Source of the DNA: Thioclava pacifica DSM 10166
GTDB lineage: Bacteria; Pseudomonadota; Alphaproteobacteria; Rhodobacterales; Rhodobacteraceae
Direction: 5' to 3'
Assembly: GCF_000714535.1 (NCBI RefSeq)
Contig: NZ_AUND01000001.1
Location: forward strand, 248,001 to 312,000
Length of the DNA stretch: 64,000 bases
This document shows, one piece after another, positions 43,842 to 52,710 of this stretch. Position 1 is the stretch's first letter, and every line of letters begins with the position of its first letter. The notes beneath the pieces are model-generated. The model was given only the letters and a program-made list of their open reading frames with translations. It made no database searches and was not told the DNA's origin. The position numbers and the translations under genes were made by a program.

Positions 43842-44665
43842 GCCTGCTCGAAGTTGAAAATCTCCGCGTCACCTTCCCGACCCGCAAGGGCCCGTCCGAG
43901 GTCGTGCGCGGCGTCAGTTTCACTTTGGGGCGCGAGCGTCTCGGCATCGTCGGCGAGAGCGGTTCGGGCAAGTCCCAGACCGGGCGGGCGATCCTCGGGC
44001 TGACCCCGGCGCCGGGCGCGGCAACGGCGGACCGGCTCAGCTTCGACGGGACGGACCTGCGCAGCCTCTCGGCCAGGCAATGGCGCGGCCTGCGCGGCAA
44101 GCGCATGTCGATGGTGATGCAGGACCCGAAATTCTCGCTCAACCCGGTGATGCCGGTGGGCAAGCAGCTGATGGAGGTTCTGCGCACGCACGGGGCAGGC
44201 AGGGCGGCCGCGCGCGAGAAGGCGTTGCAGATGCTCGACGCGGTGCAGATCCGCGATCCCGAGCGGGTGTTTCGCGCCTATCCGCACGAGCTGTCGGGCG
44301 GCATGGGCCAGCGCGTGATGATCGCGATGATGCTGGTCTCCGAGCCCGATCTGCTGATCGCGGACGAGCCGACCTCGGCGCTCGACGTGACGATCCAGAT
44401 CGAGGTGCTGCGCATCCTCGACAAGCTGGTGAGCGAACAGGGCATGGGGCTGATCTTCATCTCGCACGACCTGCGGCTGGTGAGTTCCTTCTGCGACCGG
44501 GTGCTGGTGATGTATGCCGGACGCGTGGTCGAGGAGCTCAAAGCCTCAGAGCTGCATCAGGCGCAACATCCCTACACGCAGGGGCTTCTGAATTGCCTGC
44601 CGCAGATCGACGAGGACCGCTACCCGCTGCCCACGCTCGACCGCGACGCGGCATGGGCTGATTGA
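43838..44665 (+). CDS. dppD: DppD-type ABC ATPase
   Basis: A 275-residue ATPase with Walker A GESGSGKSQ, signature ELSGGMGQR and Walker B LLIADEPTSALD. It keeps the peptide-transporter pattern after the D-loop (LDVTIQIEVLRILDKLV). At 275 residues it is shorter than the usual 320 or so because the C-terminal oligopeptide-transporter extension is reduced to about 25 residues (HPYTQGLLNCLPQIDED). It energises import together with the next gene's product. Confidence 0.93.
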   Translation: MSLLEVENLRVTFPTRKGPSEVVRGVSFTLGRERLGIVGESGSGKSQTGRAILGLTPAPGAATADRLSFDGTDLRSLSARQWRGLRGKRMSMVMQDPKFSLNPVMPVGKQLMEVLRTHGAGRAAAREKALQMLDAVQIRDPERVFRAYPHELSGGMGQRVMIAMMLVSEPDLLIADEPTSALDVTIQIEVLRILDKLVSEQGMGLIFISHDLRLVSSFCDRVLVMYAGRVVEELKASELHQAQHPYTQGLLNCLPQIDEDRYPLPTLDRDAAWAD

Positions 44666-44675
44666 GGGGGCGGAT

Positions 44676-45437
44676 ATGCTGAGTGTCGACAATCTCGAAG
44701 TGACCTTCGCCTTTGGCGCCGATGAGGTGCGCGCGGTGCGCGGGGTGAGTTTCAACGTCCAGCAAGGCGAAAGCTACGGCATCGTGGGGGAATCCGGGTC
44801 GGGCAAATCGACGGTGCTGCGCGCGATCTGCGGGCTCGCGCCGGTCTCGGGGGGCAGGGTGACGCTTGACGGGGTGGATATCCCCGCGCCGCGAACGCCC
44901 GACTTCTATCGCCGGGTGCAGATGGTGTTTCAGGACCCCTATGCCTCGCTCCATCCGCGTCACACGATCGACTCGGTGCTGTCCGAGCCGCTGGCGATTC
45001 AGGGTTTCGACCGGCGCGACGAACGCATCGCGCAGGCGCTCGAGGATGTGGGGCTGGGGCAGGGGTTCCGCTTTCGCTACCCGCACCAGCTTTCGGGCGG
45101 GCAGCGCCAGCGCGTCGCGGTGGCGCGCGCGCTGATCCTCGAACCGCAGATCCTTCTGCTCGACGAGCCGACCTCGGCGCTCGATGCCTCGATCCAGGCG
45201 GAGGTGCTGAACCTGCTCGACCGGCTGCGCGCCGAGCGCGGGCTGACCTATGTGATGGTCTCGCATGATCTCGCCGTGATTTCGCATATGTGCGAGCGGC
45301 TCGTGGTGATGGAGCATGGTCTGGCGGTGGAGGAACTCACCCGCGCCGATCTGCGCGCCCACCGGGCCCAAACCGATTACACCCGCAAGCTGTTGAAAGC
45401 GTCGGCGGGCTACACGAAAGAGGATGAGCCCGCATGA
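44676..45437 (+). CDS. dppF: DppF-type ABC ATPase
   Basis: A 253-residue ATPase with Walker A GESGSGKST, signature QLSGGQRQR and Walker B ILLLDEPTSALD. The sequence VFQDPYASLHPRHTI is typical of the second ATPase of peptide transporters. Like its partner it lacks most of the C-terminal extension (family about 330). GGGGGCGGAT precedes the ATG, 10 bp after dppD. Its stop overlaps the dipeptidase ATG (ATGA). Confidence 0.93.
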   Translation: MLSVDNLEVTFAFGADEVRAVRGVSFNVQQGESYGIVGESGSGKSTVLRAICGLAPVSGGRVTLDGVDIPAPRTPDFYRRVQMVFQDPYASLHPRHTIDSVLSEPLAIQGFDRRDERIAQALEDVGLGQGFRFRYPHQLSGGQRQRVAVARALILEPQILLLDEPTSALDASIQAEVLNLLDRLRAERGLTYVMVSHDLAVISHMCERLVVMEHGLAVEELTRADLRAHRAQTDYTRKLLKASAGYTKEDEPA

Positions 45438-46495
45438 GCGCCCCGGTTCCCGTCTTCGACGGCCACAATGATTTCCTCCTGCGCCTGCTGCGCGATCCCG
45501 AGGCGCGCGAGGCGACCTGGCTGAGCGACACCGGCAAGGGCCAGCTCGATCTGCCGCGGATGCGCGCGGGCGGTTTCGCGGGCGGGTTCTTCGCGGTCTA
45601 TATCCCGTCGCCGGTCGCCCATGACGATCCCGATTTCGACGCGATCATGCGCAATCCGCCCTTTTCGCTGCCGCTGCCCGAGGCGATCCCCTTCGAGGAT
45701 GCGCTGCCGGTCGCGATGAAGATGGTCGGCCATCTGATGTGGATGGAGCGCGAGGGCAGCCTGAAGATCTGCCGCTCGGTCGCCGAGATCCGCGCGGCGA
45801 TGGCGGACGGCAAGATCGCCGCGATCCTGCATTTCGAAGGGGCAGAGCCGATCGGACCCGATCTCGATGCGCTGCATGTCTGGCACGCGATGGGGCTGCG
45901 CTCGCTCGGGCCGGTCTGGTCGCGCCCGACGGCGTTCGGCCATGGCGTGCCCTTCGCCTATCCCTCCTCGCCCGATACTGGCGACGGGCTGACCGAGGCG
46001 GGCAAGCGGCTGGTGGCGGAATGCAACCGGCTGAAGATCATGATCGACCTGAGCCATCTCAACGAGAAGGGCTTTGACGATGTCGCGGCGCTGTCGGATG
46101 CGCCGCTGGTCGCCACCCATTCCAACGTGCATGCGCTTTGCCCCTCGTCGCGCAACCTCACCGACCGGCAGCTCGCGATGATCCGCGAGAGCGATGGCAT
46201 GGTCGGGCTGAACTATGCGCTCGGCTTCCTGCGCGAGGACGGCAAGGGAGAGCCCTTCGAGGGGTTCGAGCCGATGCTGCGCCATCTCGATTACCTGATC
46301 GAGACGCTGGGCGAGGGCCGGGTCGGGCTCGGCTCGGATTTCGACGGCGCTCAGATCCCGCCCGATCTGGGCGATGCGGCGGGGCTGCCGCGCCTGATCG
46401 ACGCGATGCGTGCGCATGGCTATGGCGAAGCGCTGATCGAGAAGCTCGCGCATGGCAACTGGCTCGCGGCTCTCGAGCGGACCTGGGGCACCTGA
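45434..46495 (+). CDS. Membrane-dipeptidase-type (M19) dipeptidase
   Basis: A 353-residue zinc peptidase of the renal dipeptidase fold. The metal-binding set is present: DGHNDFLLR (His-x-Asp), HFEGAEPIG (bridging Glu), DLSHLNEKG and ATHSNVHALCPSSRN (His residues), and GSDFDGAQIP near the end. M19 enzymes hydrolyse dipeptides, including L-D and D-D types. No signal peptide is seen, so cleavage follows import by the co-encoded ABC transporter. The shared operon is good evidence for a dipeptide scavenging unit. Confidence 0.93.
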   Translation: MSAPVPVFDGHNDFLLRLLRDPEAREATWLSDTGKGQLDLPRMRAGGFAGGFFAVYIPSPVAHDDPDFDAIMRNPPFSLPLPEAIPFEDALPVAMKMVGHLMWMEREGSLKICRSVAEIRAAMADGKIAAILHFEGAEPIGPDLDALHVWHAMGLRSLGPVWSRPTAFGHGVPFAYPSSPDTGDGLTEAGKRLVAECNRLKIMIDLSHLNEKGFDDVAALSDAPLVATHSNVHALCPSSRNLTDRQLAMIRESDGMVGLNYALGFLREDGKGEPFEGFEPMLRHLDYLIETLGEGRVGLGSDFDGAQIPPDLGDAAGLPRLIDAMRAHGYGEALIEKLAHGNWLAALERTWGT

Positions 46496-46616
46496 GAGCT
46501 GCCGCACCCCCATCGCAACGCGGGCTGCGTCGAAATCGCCCGGCGCGCAATTAGAGGTAGCGGTCCGGCGCGCCTCGGATAAGCTGCGATGCAGAAACAG
46601 CGACGATGAGGGACAG

Positions 46617-48239
46617 ATGCGGATCGTGGTTCTGGGCGGCGGGTTCGGCGGCATGTACACGGCGCGGGCGCTGCGACGCCGGCTTGGCCCGGAGGTCGAG
46701 GTCGAGCTGATCAATGCCGAGAACTACTTCGTTTTCCAGCCGCTTCTGCCCGAGGTCGGCGCGGGCTCGATCACGCCCGCCCATGCCGTCTCTCCGCTGC
46801 GTTTTATCCTCAAGGGCGTCACTGTGCGCAAGGCGGTGGTCGACAGCGTCGATTTCGCCCGCAAGGCGGTGATCGTCTTTCAGGGCATTCAGCGCCGTCC
46901 GACCGAAGTGCCTTATGATCACCTCGTGATCGCGCTGGGGCAGGGCACGGATTTCTCGCGCATGCCGGGCCTTGAGGAACATGCGCTGAAGATGAAGACC
47001 CTCGAGGATGCGCGGCGGCTGCGTATCCATGTCATCGAGCAGCTCGAACATGCGCAGGTGACCAACCTGCCCGATACCAAGCGCGGCGCGCTGACCTTCA
47101 CCGTGATCGGCGCGGGGTTCTCAGGCGTCGAGACGGTGGGCGAAATGAAGGAGCTGATCGACCGCTCGCTGCCCTTCTACCCGAAGATCTCTCCCGACGA
47201 GGTGCGGGTGAAACTTGTCGAGTTCGCGCCGCGCATCCTTGGCGAGATGCCACAGGAGCTGGCCGACTACGCGGCCAAGCACCTGCAAAAGCACGGGATC
47301 GAGCTGATGCTCGAAACCGGGGTGAAAAGCTGCACGCATCGCCAGCTGGTGACCAACAAGGACGAGGTGATCGACACGCGCACCATCGTTGCGACCATTG
47401 GCAACGCGCCGCTGCCGGTCGTGCTGCGTATGGGGCTGCCGCTGCAACACGGGCGGCTGAAGGTAGAGCGCAACCTGCGCGTCGAGGGGCGTGAGGATGT
47501 CTGGGCGCTGGGCGATTGCGCGCTGATCCCGATGAAGGAAGGCGCAAGCGAGCGCAATGATTTCGCCCCGCCGACCGCGCAATTCGCGGTGCGCGAGGCC
47601 GATCGCGTAGCGCGCAACATCGCGGCGGTTCTGGGCGGGCGCGCGCCCGAACCCTTCGCCTATCGCTCGCGCGGGGCGCTGGCCTCGCTGGGCGCACGGC
47701 GCGGCGTGGCCGACCTGATGGGTTTCAAGCTCAAGGGCTTTCCGGCCTGGATCGTCTGGCGGGCCTATTACCTCGCGCTGCTTCCCGGGCTGGGCACCAA
47801 GGTTCGGGTCATGCTGAACTGGACGCTCGACATGCTGGGCGCGCGCAGCCTCGTGCAGTTGCGCAGCTATCGCAAGCCGCCGATGCGCTACGTCTATTTC
47901 CGCGCGGGCGACCGGATCTACAACGAGGGCGACCGTTCGGACGGGTTCTACACGGTGATCTCGGGCGCGCTCGAGATGGACCGCACCGATCCCGAGACCG
48001 GCGAGACCTTGACCCGGCGCCTTGGCCCCGGCGATCACTTTGGCGAGCGCCTGATCCTCGGCGCGACCCGGCGGCGCACCACGGTGCGTGCGGTCGAGGA
48101 CAGCAAGGTTCTGGTGATGAACCGGCAGGAATTCCTGATGCTGGCCGAAGGGTTCGAGGCCTTCCGGGACTATTTCCGCCCTTACATGGAAAAGCACGGG
48201 GTCGAATTGCCCGGCGCAGGTTCCGACAAGGACGGCTGA
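46617..48239 (+). CDS. Type II NADH dehydrogenase fused to a cyclic-nucleotide-binding domain
   Basis: A 540-residue protein. Residues 1-400 form an NDH-2-type flavoprotein: FAD loop VVLGGGFGGMYTARAL at 4-19, NAD loop VIGAGFSGVETVGE, and VWALGDCALIP for the second FAD contact. A transitional membrane-associated stretch (WRAYYLALLPGLGTKVRVML) follows. From about 425 a CRP-type cNMP domain appears (YFRAGDRIYNEGDRSDGFYT) with phosphate-binding cassette FGERLILGATRRRTTVRA, which keeps the Glu and Arg that bind cAMP. The fusion suggests direct control of NADH or NAD(P)H oxidation by a cyclic nucleotide. GAGGGA precedes ATG 46617. Confidence 0.88.
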   Translation: MRIVVLGGGFGGMYTARALRRRLGPEVEVELINAENYFVFQPLLPEVGAGSITPAHAVSPLRFILKGVTVRKAVVDSVDFARKAVIVFQGIQRRPTEVPYDHLVIALGQGTDFSRMPGLEEHALKMKTLEDARRLRIHVIEQLEHAQVTNLPDTKRGALTFTVIGAGFSGVETVGEMKELIDRSLPFYPKISPDEVRVKLVEFAPRILGEMPQELADYAAKHLQKHGIELMLETGVKSCTHRQLVTNKDEVIDTRTIVATIGNAPLPVVLRMGLPLQHGRLKVERNLRVEGREDVWALGDCALIPMKEGASERNDFAPPTAQFAVREADRVARNIAAVLGGRAPEPFAYRSRGALASLGARRGVADLMGFKLKGFPAWIVWRAYYLALLPGLGTKVRVMLNWTLDMLGARSLVQLRSYRKPPMRYVYFRAGDRIYNEGDRSDGFYTVISGALEMDRTDPETGETLTRRLGPGDHFGERLILGATRRRTTVRAVEDSKVLVMNRQEFLMLAEGFEAFRDYFRPYMEKHGVELPGAGSDKDG

Positions 48240-48245
48240 GCCGTC
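48231..48245. terminator. Stop-codon hairpin between ndh and pcaR
   Basis: GACGGC-tga-GCCGTC is a perfect 6-bp stem whose loop is the stop codon TGA (48237-48239) of the NDH-2 fusion gene. It lies 5 bp from the stop of the convergent regulator. No T tract, so termination strength is doubtful. Confidence 0.5.
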
Positions 48246-48249
48246 CCGT

Positions 48250-49011
48250 CTAGCGCAGGACCCGGCGTAGCCCTGCCTGAACGCGAAGCAGTTCGGGCAG
48301 GTAGGTCTCGACCAGCGTCTGGGCGGGCTCGGCACTTGCCGCGAGCCCGGTATTGAGCGCGGCGATCACCCGGCCATGTGTGTCGTGAAGCGGCACGGCG
48401 AGCGAACGCAGTCCGATCTCCACCTCCTGATCGATCAGCGCGTAGCCGTCGCGGCGGACCTGCGCGATCCGGGCCATGATCTCTTCGGGTTCTGTCAGGC
48501 TGAAGCTCGTGCGCGGGGTGAGGTCTGAGGCGGCTATGCGGGCGCGGGCCTCTTCCTCGGGGAGCGCGGCCAGCAGCACGCGCCCCATCGAGGTGCAATG
48601 CGCGGGCAGGCGCGATCCCGGCATCAGTCCGATCGACATCACCCGGCGTTGCGCGGCTCGGGCGAGATAGACGATTTCGGTCCCGTCGAGGATCGAGACC
48701 GAGCAGCTCTGCCCGATCCGGTCGGTCAGCTGATCGAGCCAGGGCTGCACCACCTGCGGCAGCGGCAGCGAGGCCAGTGCCCCCATGCCAAGGCGCAGAA
48801 CCTTCGGCGTTAGCGTGAAGAACTTGCCGTCGTAATCGGCATAGCCCTCGGCATGCAGCGTCAGCAGGCAGCGCCGCGCGGTGGCGCGATCGAAACCCGT
48901 GGCCTGCGCCACCTCGGCAATCGACAGCCGCGGGGTTTCGGCCCCGAAACATTCGATGACACGCAGCCCCTTGGCGAAAGACGCGATGAAGTCGGTCGGT
49001 TTGTTCAACAT
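48250..49011 (-). CDS. pcaR: IclR-family regulator PcaR/PobR-like
   Basis: A 253-residue IclR protein: N-terminal winged helix (FAKGLRVIECFGAETPRLSI, EVAQATGFDRATARRCLLTL) and C-terminal effector domain (CTSMGRVLLAALPEEEARARI, VPLHDTHGRVIAALNTG). This matches the PcaR/PcaU/PobR subgroup, activators that respond to beta-ketoadipate or protocatechuate. It is divergent from pcaIJF, 105 bp away, with TGTTC/GAACA repeats between. I chose ATG 49011 over GTG 49056 because family homology starts there. Confidence 0.9.
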   Translation of the reverse strand: MLNKPTDFIASFAKGLRVIECFGAETPRLSIAEVAQATGFDRATARRCLLTLHAEGYADYDGKFFTLTPKVLRLGMGALASLPLPQVVQPWLDQLTDRIGQSCSVSILDGTEIVYLARAAQRRVMSIGLMPGSRLPAHCTSMGRVLLAALPEEEARARIAASDLTPRTSFSLTEPEEIMARIAQVRRDGYALIDQEVEIGLRSLAVPLHDTHGRVIAALNTGLAASAEPAQTLVETYLPELLRVQAGLRRVLR

Positions 49012-49039
49012 GCGAACAGGTTTTTGCGCAATATGAACA
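49002..49039. promoter_or_regulatory. Candidate PcaR binding repeats upstream of pcaIJF
   Basis: TGTTC at 49002-49006 and GAACA at 49014-49018 form an inverted repeat overlapping the pcaR start. A further GAACA lies at 49035-49039, exactly 21 bp (two turns) from the second. IclR-type aromatic regulators use such repeated GTTC/GAAC half-sites. Confidence 0.55.
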
Positions 49040-49116
49040 AATGTCAAGATGCGCACGAAATTCGTGGAAAGGCGTTTCGCGCAGGTCTAATTCCGAGGCC
49101 AGCAGGAGGACCGCGA

Positions 49117-49839
49117 ATGGACAAGAGACTTTCCTCGCTGAGCGAGGCCGTGACCGATATTCAAGACGGCGCCACGGTGATGATCGGCGGCTTTGGCGGC
49201 TCGGGCGCCCCGATTGAACTGATCCACGCCCTGATCGACCGTTACCTCGAGACCGGATCGCCCAAGGGGCTGACCGTGATCAACAACAACGCAGGCAACG
49301 GCCATGTCGGCATCGCCGCGATGATCGAGCAGGGCATGGTCGCCAAGATGATCTGCTCTTTCCCGCGCTCGGCCGACCCGACCGTTTTCACCCAGGCCTA
49401 TCTGGCGGGCGAGATCGAACTGGAACTGGTGCCTCAAGGCACGCTGGCCGAACGCATCCGGGCAGGCGGGGCAGGGATCCCCGGCTTCTTCACGCCGACT
49501 TCCGTCGGCACCGATCTGGCCGAGGGCAAGCCGGTGCAGCAATTCGATGGTCGCGACTACGTCATGGAGCGTTGGCTCAAGGCCGATCACGCGCTGATCA
49601 AGGCCGAGCTGGGCGACAGCCTCGGCAACCTGACCTACCGGATGGCGGCACGGAATTTCTCGCCCCTGATGGCGATGGCGGCGGCAAAGACGGTCGTGCA
49701 GGTCACCAAGGCGGTCGAACCGGGCGCGATCGACCCGGAAGTGATCGTGACGCCGGGCATCTTCGTCGATGCCCTCGTCGAGGTCGCCAACCCCGCCCAG
49801 GAAGAAGAGTTGAACCGCGCCGGAGCCCATCACCCATGA
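49117..49839 (+). CDS. pcaI: 3-oxoadipate CoA-transferase subunit A, PcaI
   Basis: A 240-residue class I CoA-transferase alpha subunit: VMIGGFGGSGAPIELIHAL with the glycine loop, then NNNAGNGHVGIAAMIEQGMV and GIPGFFTPTSVGTDLAEGK. With PcaJ it transfers CoA from succinyl-CoA to beta-ketoadipate. AGGAGGACC precedes ATG 49117. Its stop overlaps pcaJ by 4 bases. Confidence 0.96.
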   Translation: MDKRLSSLSEAVTDIQDGATVMIGGFGGSGAPIELIHALIDRYLETGSPKGLTVINNNAGNGHVGIAAMIEQGMVAKMICSFPRSADPTVFTQAYLAGEIELELVPQGTLAERIRAGGAGIPGFFTPTSVGTDLAEGKPVQQFDGRDYVMERWLKADHALIKAELGDSLGNLTYRMAARNFSPLMAMAAAKTVVQVTKAVEPGAIDPEVIVTPGIFVDALVEVANPAQEEELNRAGAHHP

Positions 49840-50519
49840 ACCAGAAACTGAGCAATGCACAGATCGCCTGGCGCGCCGCCCAGGACATTGAGGATGGCGC
49901 CTATGTGAATCTCGGAATCGGCTTTCCCGAGATGGTCGCGCGGTTCCAGCCGCCCGGCCGCGAGGCGATCTTTCACACGGAAAACGGCGTGCTGGGCTTT
50001 GGCCGCGCGCCCGAGCCCGGTCAGGAAGACTGGGATCTTATCAATGCTGGAAAAAAGGCGATCACGCTGAAGCCCGGCACTGCCTTCTTCCACCATGCCG
50101 ACAGCTTCGCGATGGTGCGCGGTGGGCATCTCGATGTGGCGATCCTCGGCGCCTATGAGGTGGCCGAGACCGGCGATCTTGCGAACTGGTCGACGGGGCC
50201 GAAAGGGGTTCCGGCGGTGGGCGGTGCGATGGATCTGGTCCATGGCGCCAAGCGGGTCGCGGTGATCACCGATCACGTCACCAAGAAGGGCCAGCCGAAA
50301 CTGGTCGAGCGATGCACGCTGCCGCTGACCGGTGTCGGCTGCGTGACCCGCGTCTACAGCTCGTTTGCGGTGGTCGATATCGAGGGCGGCCGCTTTGTCC
50401 TGCGCGAGAAGCTGCCCAGCCTCTCGATGGAAGAGCTGCAAAACGCCACCGGCGCGAAACTCCATGTCGAGGGCGCGGTGGGTGATCTGATCTGTCCCGA
50501 GGAGCTGGCCGATGCGTGA
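49836..50519 (+). CDS. pcaJ: 3-oxoadipate CoA-transferase subunit B, PcaJ
   Basis: A 227-residue beta subunit with the catalytic glutamate in FHTENGVLGFG, plus YVNLGIGFPEMVARF and the closing VGCVTRVYSSFAVVD. It forms the active heteromer with PcaI. The ATGA overlap with pcaI and 8-base overlap with pcaF show tight translational coupling. Confidence 0.96.
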   Translation: MNQKLSNAQIAWRAAQDIEDGAYVNLGIGFPEMVARFQPPGREAIFHTENGVLGFGRAPEPGQEDWDLINAGKKAITLKPGTAFFHHADSFAMVRGGHLDVAILGAYEVAETGDLANWSTGPKGVPAVGGAMDLVHGAKRVAVITDHVTKKGQPKLVERCTLPLTGVGCVTRVYSSFAVVDIEGGRFVLREKLPSLSMEELQNATGAKLHVEGAVGDLICPEELADA

Positions 50520-51717
50520 CGCGTATATCTGCGACTATATCCGAACCCCGATCGGCCGTTTCGGCGGTGCACTGGCGCCCGTCCGGGCCGACGATCTGGG
50601 GGCCATTCCGCTGCGCGCTCTGATGGCGCGCAATACCGGCGTCGACTGGGAGGCGGTCGAGGATGTGATCTTTGGCTGCGCCAATCAGGCGGGCGAGGAC
50701 AATCGCAATGTGGCGCGCATGTCGGCGCTGCTGGCTGGCCTGCCGGTCGGTGTGCCCGGGACCACGATCAACCGGCTTTGCGGCTCGGGGATGGATGCGA
50801 TCATCACTGCCGCCCGCGCGATCAAGGCTGGTGAGGCGGATCTTTTGATCGCGGGCGGCGTCGAGAGCATGAGCCGCGCGCCCTTCGTGATGCCCAAGGC
50901 CGAAGCCGCCTTCAGCCGCGCCAATTCGGTCTATGACACGACGATCGGCTGGCGTTTCGTGAACAAGCTGATGCGCGAGGCCCATGGCGTCGACTCGATG
51001 CCGGAGACGGCCGAGAACGTGGCCGATGATTTCGGCGTGAACCGCGCCGATCAGGATGCTTTCGCGCTGCGTTCGCAGGAACGGGCGGCGGCGGCGATGG
51101 AAGAAGGCCGACTGGCCACGGAGATCACGCCGGTTACGATCCCGCAGCGCAAGGGAGAGCCGATTGTCGTGGATACTGACGAGCACCCGCGTGCTGGCAC
51201 CACGCTCGAGGCGCTGGCCAAGCTGCGGCCCATCGTACGCCCTGACGGCACGGTCACGGCGGGCAATGCGTCTGGTGTGAATGATGGCGCGGCGGCGCTG
51301 ATCATCGCTTCCGAAGAGGCCGTGCGCAAACACGGGTTGACGCCGCTGGTGAAGATCTCGGGCGGGGCTGCTGCGGGCGTGCCGCCCCGGATCATGGGCT
51401 TCGGCCCGGCGCCTGCCAGCAAGAAGCTGATGGCGCGGCTGGGGCTGACGCAGGACGCCTTCGACGTGATCGAGCTGAATGAGGCCTTCGCGAGCCAGGG
51501 GCTGGCCACGCTGCGCGACCTCGGCATTTCGGATGACGACCCGCGCGTGAACCCCAATGGCGGCGCGATCGCTCTGGGTCATCCCCTGGGCATGTCGGGG
51601 GCGCGCATCACCGGCACGGCGGCACTGGAACTGGTGCGCCGCAAGGGCCAAAGGGCGCTGGCAACAATGTGCATCGGTGTCGGGCAGGGCATCGCCGTGG
51701 CGCTGGAGGCGGTGTAA
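50512..51717 (+). CDS. pcaF: Beta-ketoadipyl-CoA thiolase PcaF
   Basis: A 401-residue thiolase. The nucleophilic cysteine lies in NRLCGSGMDAIITAA, with His in NPNGGAIALGHPLGMSGARI and the second Cys in ATMCIGVGQGIA. The start MRDAYICDYIRTPIGRFGGA is typical of PcaF. It splits beta-ketoadipyl-CoA into succinyl-CoA and acetyl-CoA, the last step of the pathway. It ends the pcaIJF operon; a GC-rich hairpin lies 112 bp further on. Confidence 0.96.
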   Translation: MRDAYICDYIRTPIGRFGGALAPVRADDLGAIPLRALMARNTGVDWEAVEDVIFGCANQAGEDNRNVARMSALLAGLPVGVPGTTINRLCGSGMDAIITAARAIKAGEADLLIAGGVESMSRAPFVMPKAEAAFSRANSVYDTTIGWRFVNKLMREAHGVDSMPETAENVADDFGVNRADQDAFALRSQERAAAAMEEGRLATEITPVTIPQRKGEPIVVDTDEHPRAGTTLEALAKLRPIVRPDGTVTAGNASGVNDGAAALIIASEEAVRKHGLTPLVKISGGAAAGVPPRIMGFGPAPASKKLMARLGLTQDAFDVIELNEAFASQGLATLRDLGISDDDPRVNPNGGAIALGHPLGMSGARITGTAALELVRRKGQRALATMCIGVGQGIAVALEAV

Positions 51718-51828
51718 CCCAAACTGCGCCCGGTACGCGCCGGTCCGTCCCGACGGGCTGGCGCATCTAGAACCGGGCAAGCCGCTTCACTGACGGGGCG
51801 GCGTGGCAGGCATCAATCGCGAAAGCGG

Positions 51829-51871
51829 AGAAGCTGCGCGCGCCATCCCACGGAGCGGCGCGCGCCCTTCT
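51829..51871. terminator. Bidirectional hairpin between pcaF and pcaD
   Basis: AGAAG (51829-51833) and GCGCGCGCC (51836-51844) pair with GGCGCGCGC (51857-51865) and CTTCT (51867-51871), with small internal bulges and a 12-base loop. The plus strand continues TATCTC. It serves the convergent pcaF and pcaD genes. Confidence 0.7.
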
Positions 51872-51875
51872 TATC

Positions 51876-52658
51876 TCAGGTCTTGTCAAAGAAATCCTTC
51901 AACAGCGCCGCTACGGCTTCGGGCTGCTCATAGCAGGGCAGGTGGCCTGCCTCCGCGATCTCGTGGAACTCCGCGCTGCATAGTGCGGCCGTCGCACGCA
52001 CCAGATCGGGCGGGGTCGAGGCGTCCGACACCCCCGCCATCGCCATCACCGGCAGTTTCAGCGCCCGCGTCGCCTCGGTCTGATCGGCTCCGGCAATCGC
52101 GGCGCAACAGCCCGCATAGCCCTCGGCCGGGCCGCGTTCGAGCATGTTGCGGCACAGCGCGAATTCCGCCGGATGGGCCTCGGCGAAACCGGGCGCGAAC
52201 CAGCGCGCGAGGATCGCATCGGAAATGCTCGGAATTCCGTCGCGGCGCACAGCGTCGATCCGCTGCTGCCACAGCTCGGGCGAGCCGATCTTCGCGCCAG
52301 TGTCCATCAGAACCAGAGCGCGCAGCAGATCGGGGCGGCGCGCGGCGAGACTTTGCCCGATCAGCCCGCCGATCGAGAGGCCGACGAAGGTCACATCGCG
52401 CAGCCCGAGCGCATCGCAGATCGCCGCCGCATCGCCCGAGAGATCCTCGATGGAATAGGGACCGGGCGGACAATCGGACAGCCCGTGCCCGCGCTTGTCG
52501 AAGCGGATCAGCCGCAGCCCCGCGGGCAGATGCGGGATCAGCCCCTCCCAGAGCCGTAGATCGCTGCCCAGAGAATTGCCGAACATCACCACGCGCCCAT
52601 CGCGCGGACCCTCGTCGCGGATATGGAGCGTTACGCCGTCGTGGGTCACTGCTTGCAT
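51876..52658 (-). CDS. pcaD: 3-oxoadipate enol-lactonase PcaD
   Basis: A 260-residue alpha/beta hydrolase: oxyanion region MFGNSLGSDLRLWEGLI, nucleophile elbow FVGLSIGGLIGQ, and the final His in EAGHLPCYEQPEAV. It hydrolyses beta-ketoadipate enol-lactone, the meeting point of the catechol and protocatechuate ortho branches. AAAGAGGAGG precedes ATG 52658. It is transcribed alone, opposite to pcaIJF. An exact ATAC-N7-GTAT LysR site lies 53 bp upstream of the start. Confidence 0.93.
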   Translation of the reverse strand: MQAVTHDGVTLHIRDEGPRDGRVVMFGNSLGSDLRLWEGLIPHLPAGLRLIRFDKRGHGLSDCPPGPYSIEDLSGDAAAICDALGLRDVTFVGLSIGGLIGQSLAARRPDLLRALVLMDTGAKIGSPELWQQRIDAVRRDGIPSISDAILARWFAPGFAEAHPAEFALCRNMLERGPAEGYAGCCAAIAGADQTEATRALKLPVMAMAGVSDASTPPDLVRATAALCSAEFHEIAEAGHLPCYEQPEAVAALLKDFFDKT

Positions 52659-52710
52659 GAAAGGCCTCCTCTTTGGCGCTGTTGTAGCGCGCGGGACAGC
52701 GCGAGGGAAC

